Source: Desulfovibrio sp.
Lineage (GTDB): Bacteria > Desulfobacterota > Desulfovibrionia > Desulfovibrionales > Desulfovibrionaceae
Length of the DNA: 5,268 bases
Assembly (NCBI GenBank): GCA_031255035.1
Contig: JAIRTI010000122.1
Span: 1-5,268 of the forward strand
Direction of reading: 5' to 3'
Made by a program: the position numbers and the translations under genes. The stretch's first letter is position 1, and each line of letters starts with the position of its first letter. Below, piece by piece: positions 1 to 5,268 of the stretch. The notes under the pieces were generated by a model. That model was given only the letters and a program-made list of their open reading frames with translations, had not been told where the DNA came from and made no database searches.

Positions 1-864
1 CGCATCCGCTATCTTCTGCACGAGCGCGGCCTCACCATCGGCGGGGCGCGAAAAATTCTCGCCGAGGAAAAATCGCGCGGCGTCTCCTATTGCTTCGGCG
101 CGCGCGGAGCGGTGGAGGGCTCTGACGAACTGGAGGCCCTCGTCCGCGACATCGCCATTCCCGAAGGCAATCCGGCCTCCGGCGCTGCCGGCGCCTGTCA
201 GAAAGGCCGGAAAGACGCGGACCCCGAAGAGGTTGACCATGAAGAAGTTGGCCCCGAAGTGGCTGACCCGGAAGTGGCTGACCCTGAAGTGGCTGACCCT
301 GAAGACACGGACGCCGGGGCCGCTGACGAAAAAGAGCTGTACGAAGAGGACGAGGCCCTTCTCCACCCCCTCTTGCTGTCGCCCAGGGCGTCGGCGCGGG
401 GACGGCACACCGGCGGTGAGTTTTTCGCGGACCATTATTCTCCGCCGGACAAAGGCGCCGCGCCGGATATTGCACAGCATTCCCTACCCGGCCTTGAAAA
501 CCTGACGACCTTTCCCGGCATCAACAAAAGCTCCGGCGAGGACGCTCCGGAGGCGGACGCCGATACCGCCGCCGACACCCCCGGCATTATGTCGCTTTTC
601 GCCGTGACCGGAGCGGCCTTTCTTACCGGCCAGGCCGCCGGGACCGCCGTTGCCGACGGCGGTAATTTTATCAATGCCGGGGCCGCGTCCGGGCAAAGCC
701 GGGAACGGCCGACGCAAGCGGGAGTAAAGGACAAAGACGGCAACCGCCTGGCGCTCAAAGGCATTCTGGCCGAACTGGAAGAAGCCGCCGCCCTGTTGCG
801 CGGCCCGGCAGGCCCTTTACGACCCCTGGAAAATATTGTTACCGACCGAGGTGACCTTTCATGA
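1..864 (+). CDS. MerR-family transcriptional regulator, C-terminal part (5' end outside window)
   Basis: The frame is open from base 1 to a TGA at 862-864, giving 287 visible residues. The first ~22 (RIRYLLHERGLTIGGARKIL) resemble the end of a MerR-type winged-helix DNA-binding domain, where family members carry an 'I+.LL...G.TI.GA++.L' helix, so roughly the first 50 residues should lie upstream. The rest is not a known effector domain. A proline, alanine and acid-rich stretch (residues ~40-130) contains five pentapeptide repeats (76-100) and an acidic run (KELYEEDEALL). A mildly hydrophobic patch follows at 195-217. The protein ends in a predicted helix (LALKGILAELEEAAALLRG, ~250-268), the kind of terminal coiled coil MerR dimers use. 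The stop overlaps the rpe start by four bases, so the two are probably co-transcribed and translationally coupled. A role in controlling rpe/tkt is inference; the ligand is unknown. No cysteine or metal-binding signature of metal-sensing MerR proteins is visible. Confidence 0.75.
   Translation, partial: RIRYLLHERGLTIGGARKILAEEKSRGVSYCFGARGAVEGSDELEALVRDIAIPEGNPASGAAGACQKGRKDADPEEVDHEEVGPEVADPEVADPEVADPEDTDAGAADEKELYEEDEALLHPLLLSPRASARGRHTGGEFFADHYSPPDKGAAPDIAQHSLPGLENLTTFPGINKSSGEDAPEADADTAADTPGIMSLFAVTGAAFLTGQAAGTAVADGGNFINAGAASGQSRERPTQAGVKDKDGNRLALKGILAELEEAAALLRGPAGPLRPLENIVTDRGDLS
226..300 (+). repeat. Five tandem 15-bp units inside the MerR gene
   Basis: Five consecutive in-frame 15-base units start at 226, 241, 256, 271 and 286. 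The last three are almost identical (GAAGTGGCTGACCCK, differing only at the final base); the first two are diverged. They encode EEVDH, EEVGP, EVADP, EVADP and EVADP, followed by a decayed EDTDA. The near identity at DNA level of units 3-5 points to recent duplication, probably by replication slippage. The product is an acidic, probably disordered linker of the regulator. Confidence 0.9.
848..854 (+). promoter_or_regulatory. Ribosome-binding site for rpe inside the MerR gene
   Basis: GAGGTGA lies 6 bases before the ATG at 861 and sits within the last codons of the MerR gene. It fixes the rpe start at the ATGA overlap. Ribosomes finishing the regulator could re-initiate on rpe here. Confidence 0.75.
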
Positions 865-1523
865 TCCTCTCTCCTTCCCTGTTATCCGCCGATTTAGGCA
901 GGCTGGAGCAGGAACTTGCCGCCCTTGAGGAAGCCGGCGTGGCCTGGGCGCATTGGGATGTGATGGACGGACGCTTTGTGCCCAATATCACCTTTGGTCC
1001 TCCGGTCATCCGGCGTCTGCGGCAGGCGAGCGGCCTTTTTTTCGACGTCCACCTCATGATCGAAGAGCCCGAACGCTATCTCGCCGATTTCGCCAGGGCC
1101 GGGGCGGATATGCTGGTGGTTCACGTCGAGGCGGGCGCGCACCTCGACCGCGCGCTGCGGGAGATACGCCGTCTCGGCATCAAGGCCGGGGTCGCGCTCA
1201 ACCCCTCCACCCCGGTTGCCGCCCTGGAAAATGTTGTGGATTTGCTTGATCTGGTCCTGGTGATGAGTGTAAATCCTGGTTTTGGAGGGCAGAGCTTTAT
1301 TCCCCGGAGTCTGGCTAAAATCCGCCGGATAGCCGGCATGCTGGCCCAGGAGAAAAGCCCCGCGCTCATCCAGGTTGACGGCGGCGTCGCCCCGGAGAAC
1401 GCCCAGGATATCATCCGCGCCGGGGCCGACGTTCTGGTGTCGGGTTCGGCGTTTTTCAGCCATCCGCCCTATGCCGAGCGCCTGCGCCTTTTTGAGGAAG
1501 CCGCCGCATCCGCCACTGTCTGA
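861..1523 (+). CDS. rpe: Ribulose-phosphate 3-epimerase
   Basis: This cytosolic TIM-barrel enzyme interconverts D-ribulose-5-phosphate and D-xylulose-5-phosphate in the pentose phosphate pathway (EC 5.1.3.1). The 220-residue length is normal for the family. Visible signatures in order: [10 protein letters not shown] at the N-terminus; H31-W-D33-[15 protein letters not shown] with H64; the VNPGFGGQ.F phosphate-loop region (137-146); D173-GG; and the second phosphate-binding segment VSGSAFF (193-199). H31, D33, H64 and D173 match the four family metal ligands, and D33 and D173 are the acid/base pair, so the protein should be active. The ATG start is supported by GAGGTGA 6 bases upstream and by alignment to the usual N-terminus. 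It overlaps the MerR stop by four bases and is followed 73 bases later by tkt, the next step of the same pathway, on the same strand. Confidence 0.97.
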   Translation: MILSPSLLSADLGRLEQELAALEEAGVAWAHWDVMDGRFVPNITFGPPVIRRLRQASGLFFDVHLMIEEPERYLADFARAGADMLVVHVEAGAHLDRALREIRRLGIKAGVALNPSTPVAALENVVDLLDLVLVMSVNPGFGGQSFIPRSLAKIRRIAGMLAQEKSPALIQVDGGVAPENAQDIIRAGADVLVSGSAFFSHPPYAERLRLFEEAAASATV

Positions 1524-1584
1524 CCGGTTGCCGTCATCCGTTCAACAGCCCCGAACCATCGTCCCCGAATTCTCCGAAAGACCC

Positions 1585-1590
1585 AAGGAG
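1585..1590 (+). promoter_or_regulatory. Ribosome-binding site deciding the tkt start
   Basis: A consensus AAGGAG sits 6 bases before the ATG at 1597. The same frame is open much further upstream, with an ATG at 1375, but that stretch overlaps rpe and translates to arginine/proline-rich sequence unlike transketolase. The start is therefore 1597. The rest of the 73-base rpe-tkt gap (1524-1596) shows no clear promoter or terminator, consistent with one transcript. Confidence 0.9.
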
Positions 1591-1596
1591 CAGCCA

Positions 1597-3633
1597 ATGC
1601 CCACGCGCAAAGAACTCGCCAACGCCATACGCTTTCTGTCAATGGACGCCATTGAGAAAGCCAAGTCTGGCCACCCCGGCGCGCCCATGGGCATGGCGGA
1701 CATGGCGGAGGTGCTGTGGAACGACTTTCTGAAACACAACCCCGAGAACCCTTCCTGGCGTGACCGGGACCGTTTCGTCCTGTCCAACGGGCATGCGTCC
1801 ATGCTGCTTTACTCCCTTCTGTATCTTACGGGGTACGCCGTGAGCATTGAGGATATCAAGGGCTTTCGCCAGATCCACTCATGCGCGCCCGGACACCCCG
1901 AGCACGGCCTGACCCCCGGAGTCGAGATCTCCACCGGCCCGCTGGGCCAGGGTTTTGCCTCGGCCGTGGGCATGGCTCTGGCCGAACGCCTGCTGGCCGA
2001 AGAATTCAACCGCGAGGGCCACGCCATTGTCGACCACCATACCTATGTCTTCATGGGTGACGGCTGTATGATGGAAGGTCTGTCGCACGAGGCGGCGTCC
2101 CTCGCCGGCACGCTCGGGCTGGGAAAGCTGATCGCGCTGTGGGACGACAACGGCATTTCCATCGACGGCGACGTCAGAGACTGGTTTGCCGATGATACGC
2201 CCGCGCGCTTCAGAGCCTACGACTGGCATGTCATTCCCGATGTGGACGGACACGACCCCGAAGCCGTGAAAAAAGCCATCGCCAAGGCTAAAAAGGAAAA
2301 AAACAAGCCGAGCCTGATTTGTTGCCGCACCACCATTGCCGCAGGTTCTCCGGGCAAGGCCGGTTCGGCCAAAAGCCATGGGGCGCCGTTGGGGCAAGAG
2401 GATATCGCGGCGGCCCGCAAGCTGCTGAACTGGCCGTACCCGCCCTTTGAAATCCCCGGCGACGTCAAAAGCGCCTGGGACGCCCGAATGCGAGGCGAAG
2501 CGGCGGAAAAACGCTGGAAAAGCCGTTTCGCCAAATACGCCAATGACTACCCCGAACTGGCCGCCGAATTCAACCGCCGCACCGGCACCGACGACGGCGG
2601 GCAAAGCGCTTTGCCGGAAGGCTGGGATCTTCCTTTGCGGGAATTCATGCTTGAAGCCCAGAAAAACGGGCAGGCCAAGGCCAGCCGCATTTCCTCAAAA
2701 GAAATCCTTGATTGTCTGGCGCCCTCCATACCCGAACTGCTGGGCGGCGCCGCCGACCTGACCGGCTCGGTGGGCGCCTTGTGGAACGGGGCAAAGGCCA
2801 TCCGCCCCGGCGATTTTTCCGGCCGTTACCTGCACTATGGCGTCCGCGAATTCTGCATGGGGTGCATGATGAACGGCCTGGCCCTGCACGGCGGGTTCAT
2901 TCCTTACGGCGGGACCTTCCTGGTATTCGCCGATTACGCCAAAAACGCCATCCGCCTTTCCGCGCTCATGAAGCAACGCGTCATCTGGGTTCTGACCCAC
3001 GACTCCATCATGGTCGGCGAAGACGGCCCCACGCACCAGCCGGTGGAGCAACTGCCCATGCTGCGCCTCATCCCCGGCATCCACGTCTGGCGGCCTTGCG
3101 ATTCCGTGGAAACGGCCGCCGCGTGGCAAGCGGCCCTTTCCCGCGCCGACGGCCCCACCTGCCTCGCTCTGTCGCGTCAGAACCTGAACACGGCCCCCAG
3201 GGACGCCAGGACCCTGGCCCATATCACCCGTGGCGGCTATATTCTTAAGGAAGCCAAAGGCGGCGGCCCGGAGATCATTCTTATCGCCACGGGATCGGAA
3301 GTGGCGCTGGCCCTCTCCGCCCAGGACGTTCTGGAAAAACGCGGCAAACGGGTGCGCGTGGTGTCCATGCCCTGCGCCGAACTCTTTGAGGCCCAGGACA
3401 GAGAATGGCGCGAGTCGGTCCTGCCCCACGAGGTGCGGGCCAGGGTTGCCATTGAGGCCGCCTCCAGCGATTGGTGGCGGAAATACGTCGGGCTTGACGG
3501 CCGCAGCATCGGCATGCGCGGCTTCGGCGAATCCTCTCCCGGCCCGGCCGTTTACGAGTATTTCGGCTTCAGCGTTGATAAAGTGTTGGCAGCCGTCAAG
3601 GAAGTCTGCCTGAACTGCGGCTGCGAGGTTTAG
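1597..3633 (+). CDS. tkt: Transketolase
   Basis: This cytosolic thiamine-diphosphate enzyme moves two-carbon ketol units from xylulose-5-P or fructose-6-P to aldose phosphates (EC 2.2.1.1). At 678 residues it is close to the usual bacterial length. The ThDP-diphosphate domain (~1-330) has SGHPG with H26, SNGH with H66, [10 protein letters not shown] with H100, the ThDP/metal motif GDG (154-156) ending at N185, and SHGAPLG with H261; these numbers coincide with E. coli TktA from memory. The pyrimidine domain (~360-530) has R364, GGAADLTGS with S391, YGVREF with the catalytic E418, [16 protein letters not shown] with D476 and H480, and SRQN with R527 for substrate phosphate. The C-terminal domain (~545-678) includes ATGSEV and [15 protein letters not shown]. 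One oddity is a CLNCGCEV tail with three cysteines; another is GSPGK, where many family members have GSPNK. It follows rpe on the same strand, and the enzymes act in sequence. The TAG stop is at 3631. Confidence 0.98.
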   Translation: MPTRKELANAIRFLSMDAIEKAKSGHPGAPMGMADMAEVLWNDFLKHNPENPSWRDRDRFVLSNGHASMLLYSLLYLTGYAVSIEDIKGFRQIHSCAPGHPEHGLTPGVEISTGPLGQGFASAVGMALAERLLAEEFNREGHAIVDHHTYVFMGDGCMMEGLSHEAASLAGTLGLGKLIALWDDNGISIDGDVRDWFADDTPARFRAYDWHVIPDVDGHDPEAVKKAIAKAKKEKNKPSLICCRTTIAAGSPGKAGSAKSHGAPLGQEDIAAARKLLNWPYPPFEIPGDVKSAWDARMRGEAAEKRWKSRFAKYANDYPELAAEFNRRTGTDDGGQSALPEGWDLPLREFMLEAQKNGQAKASRISSKEILDCLAPSIPELLGGAADLTGSVGALWNGAKAIRPGDFSGRYLHYGVREFCMGCMMNGLALHGGFIPYGGTFLVFADYAKNAIRLSALMKQRVIWVLTHDSIMVGEDGPTHQPVEQLPMLRLIPGIHVWRPCDSVETAAAWQAALSRADGPTCLALSRQNLNTAPRDARTLAHITRGGYILKEAKGGGPEIILIATGSEVALALSAQDVLEKRGKRVRVVSMPCAELFEAQDREWRESVLPHEVRARVAIEAASSDWWRKYVGLDGRSIGMRGFGESSPGPAVYEYFGFSVDKVLAAVKEVCLNCGCEV

Positions 3634-3831
3634 ACCCTGAACGCCAGCGATGCGCGCCGCCCTGCCGCGAACGGGCCTTCCAAACCGCAACGGACCAACA
3701 ACGAAGCCGCGGCTTGCCGCCCTTGCGTCCAGACCGCGTTGCCGGGCGTCAGACCGGCGGCGGACCGGGCGGAGGCGGCAGCGGATCGCCCCGGCCCGAT
3801 TGGAGGCCGCGCCGCTTCCGTTTCCCGGCTG
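3634..3831 (+). other. Spacer between tkt and histidine kinase, no gene recognised
   Basis: This 198-base GC-rich stretch is free of stop codons in the tkt/kinase frame after the tkt TAG. I see no hairpin followed by a T-run, so no Rho-independent terminator, and no convincing -35/-10 pair. It holds a perfect 12-base palindrome (AAGCCGCGGCTT, 3704-3715), a small hairpin (GCCGG 3741-3745 pairing with CCGGC 3754-3758), and a longer-range inverted pair (TTGCCGCC near 3714 with GGCGGCA at 3774-3780). None is diagnostic in DNA this GC-rich. The in-frame translation is rich in alanine, arginine and proline with no recognisable domain. It could be an untranslated leader, or in part an N-terminal extension of the kinase from TTG at 3739. 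Confidence 0.6.
3704..3715. repeat. 12-bp perfect palindrome in the tkt-kinase spacer
   Basis: AAGCCGCGGCTT equals its own reverse complement. It lies 116 bases before the kinase ATG. It could be an operator half-site pair or chance; the flanking bases do not extend the symmetry. Confidence 0.4.
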
Positions 3832-5268
3832 ATGCAGGCAAAGCACGACAACGTGCTGAGTTTCGGGGTCGTCCGTTCCCTGGCGCTGGCGGCCATGACC
3901 CTGACCGTCATTCTTTCGGTGGTGGTGGCCATCTATCTCGGCAATTACTCGGGCAACACCATCATCCGCAAAAACCACAGTTTCGCCTCGCTTCTGGCCG
4001 ATTATCTGAACAACCAGATCTACCGGCGTTTCACCTTGCCCACGGTGGGCATCTTCGGGCGCATCGACTTGAACAACCCCGAGCAATACCGCGCGCTTGA
4101 CGGCATCATCCGCTCCATTATCCAGGGTCTGAATGTTGACGATTTGCGCATCTTTTCGCACGATCAAACCGTCCGCTACGCCACAAACCAGAACGAGCTG
4201 GGCAGCAAGGAATACGCCGGGCCCTCGGTTGCGGCGGCCATTCTCGCCGCCGGGCCAATTTTTGAAATCATTGAAAGCATCCCTTACTGGCAGGCCTTTT
4301 TCCGGCTTTCGCTCGACCCGGATACCTTCCGTATGCGCACGACCTATCCGCTGCGCATCGAAAACCATCCCAGTTCAACGGTTTCCGGCGGAGCGCTCAT
4401 GGGCGTCCTGGAATTTTCGCAGGACATCACCCTTGACATGAAAAGCACCATCCGCTTCCAGCAACTGGTGCTGGCCGTCACCCTGCTTTCTTCCGGCATG
4501 CTCTTGCTGATCCTGATGATCCTGGTGCGTAGGGCCGAGCGCGCCCTGGCCCTGCGGGTGGCGGCGGAACAAAGCCTGCAGGCGGAACTGCACCAGCATG
4601 AAAAACTGGCCGGCATGGGGCGCGTGGTAGCCAGCATAGCCCATGAGATACGCAACCCGCTGGGCATTATCTCCTCCAGCGCCGAGTTGCTCCTGCGCCG
4701 GACCGACGGCGCTTCGCCGGGCACGGCGAAAATACTGCAAGCTATTTATGATGAAGCGAAGCGGCTCACCCGCACCGTGGGAGATTTTCTGGATTACGCC
4801 CGGCCGCGCCAGCCCAAGCCGGACGCGGTGGACGTCAACGCCGTGATCAATCAGGCCCTGACCTTTCTCGCGCCGGATCTCGCCCAGAGGGATATCGGCG
4901 TCGTGCGCGCCGGGGAACTGGACGCGCCGCTCTGGGTTTCCGGCGACAAGGACTTGCTTTACAGGGCTTTTTACAACATCATGGGCAATGCGGTACAGGC
5001 CGTGGGCAGCGCCGGCACCCTGACCATCAGAATACAACGCGTCCAAGGCAGCCCGCCCGCCGTTTCCCTGCTGTTTCACGATTCCGGCCCCGGCTTTCCC
5101 GTGGAAAACATGGACCAGTTGCTGGACCCCTTTTTTACGACCAAAGACGACGGCACCGGCCTGGGTCTGGCCATAGTGAATACCATCATCGCCAGCCACG
5201 GCGGCGCCCTGACCCTGGCGAACGGCCCTGACGGCGGGGCCGAGGTTCTGGTGACCCTGCCGGGCGCG
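3832..5268 (+). CDS. Membrane-bound sensor histidine kinase, 3' end outside window
   Basis: This is the sensor of a two-component system; 479 residues are visible and the frame is still open at the edge, with the catalytic domain nearly complete. Order: TM1 (~15-36); an extracytoplasmic region (~37-208) with Cache/PAS-like features (DLRIFSHDQTVRYAT, then YPLRIE and GVLEFSQDIT); TM2 (~210-232); a short charged helix; the DHp domain with H-box SIAHEIRNPLG, phospho-acceptor H271; then the HATPase domain with N-box NIMGNAVQAV (N386), G1 DSGPGF (417-422), F-box DPFFTTK (432-438) and G2 GTGLGLAIV (441-449). All are intact. The linker from TM2 to DHp is only ~20 residues, too short for a HAMP domain. 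The box style resembles NtrB/AtoS/ZraS-type kinases, which usually pair with NtrC-type sigma54 regulators; any partner would lie to the right. The start is the first in-frame ATG and places TM1 correctly, but lacks a nearby Shine-Dalgarno (GGAGG at 3802-3806 is too far). TTG 3739 and ATG 3895 are alternatives. The signal sensed is unknown. Confidence 0.93.
   Translation, partial: MQAKHDNVLSFGVVRSLALAAMTLTVILSVVVAIYLGNYSGNTIIRKNHSFASLLADYLNNQIYRRFTLPTVGIFGRIDLNNPEQYRALDGIIRSIIQGLNVDDLRIFSHDQTVRYATNQNELGSKEYAGPSVAAAILAAGPIFEIIESIPYWQAFFRLSLDPDTFRMRTTYPLRIENHPSSTVSGGALMGVLEFSQDITLDMKSTIRFQQLVLAVTLLSSGMLLLILMILVRRAERALALRVAAEQSLQAELHQHEKLAGMGRVVASIAHEIRNPLGIISSSAELLLRRTDGASPGTAKILQAIYDEAKRLTRTVGDFLDYARPRQPKPDAVDVNAVINQALTFLAPDLAQRDIGVVRAGELDAPLWVSGDKDLLYRAFYNIMGNAVQAVGSAGTLTIRIQRVQGSPPAVSLLFHDSGPGFPVENMDQLLDPFFTTKDDGTGLGLAIVNTIIASHGGALTLANGPDGGAEVLVTLPGA

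Noticed and set aside
32..475. Minus-strand frame with repeated GQPL-type units
   Set aside because: The apparent repeats are the reverse reading of the 15-bp repeats in the MerR gene; there is no independent coding evidence.
233..505. Plus-strand frame with KWLTLKWLTLK repeats
   Set aside because: It is another frame of the same MerR repeat, with no ribosome-binding site or recognisable domain.
894..1463. 189-residue minus-strand frame opposite rpe
   Set aside because: It fully overlaps the confidently identified rpe gene and shows no family signature.
1375..1596. 74-residue N-terminal extension of transketolase from an upstream in-frame ATG
   Set aside because: It overlaps rpe, gives arginine/proline-rich out-of-frame sequence, and the AAGGAG-supported ATG at 1597 aligns with the family N-terminus.
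3741..3758. Small GC hairpin as a possible terminator after tkt
   Set aside because: The stem is only 5 bp and no T-run follows, so it does not meet the pattern of an intrinsic terminator.
2695..4368. 557-residue open frame on the minus strand
   Set aside because: It lies opposite the well-supported tkt and kinase genes and has no recognisable domain. Long antisense frames are expected opposite GC-rich codon usage.

Overview
The window looks like a piece of a GC-rich (roughly 60 percent by eye) Gram-negative chromosome. The order MerR-type regulator, ribulose-phosphate 3-epimerase, transketolase matches what I recall from Desulfovibrio and its relatives (Desulfovibrionaceae, Desulfobacterota). 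That assignment rests on gene order, protein style and codon use read by eye, with no database comparison. All genes lie on the + strand and are tightly packed. There are no RNA genes, mobile elements, CRISPR arrays or phage genes.

Layout: (1) 1-864 is the 3' part of a MerR-family regulator whose start lies outside the window. It has a long, low-complexity acidic C-terminal region with a pentapeptide repeat. (2) 861-1523 is rpe, which overlaps the regulator by ATGA, a sign of translational coupling. (3) After a 73-base gap with a clear ribosome-binding site comes tkt, 1597-3633, a full-length transketolase with every catalytic residue checked present. (4) A 198-base spacer (3634-3831) follows, with no convincing terminator and no stop codon in the tkt frame after the TAG. 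(5) From 3832 to the right edge runs a membrane-bound sensor histidine kinase with two transmembrane helices, an extracytoplasmic sensing domain, and intact DHp and ATPase boxes. Its extreme C-terminus is cut off by the window.

Rpe and Tkt are consecutive enzymes of the non-oxidative pentose phosphate pathway. Rpe interconverts ribulose-5-P and xylulose-5-P, and Tkt uses xylulose-5-P as ketol donor. Together they supply ribose-5-P and erythrose-4-P for nucleotides and aromatic amino acids. The MerR protein, coupled to rpe, is a candidate local regulator. The histidine kinase may be a read-through passenger or the start of a separate two-component unit whose response regulator would lie to the right.

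This is largely an ordinary housekeeping region, and I see no undescribed multi-gene system. The most unusual items are the repeat-bearing acidic extension of the MerR protein, a cysteine-rich transketolase tail, and the open, poorly defined leader of the histidine kinase.
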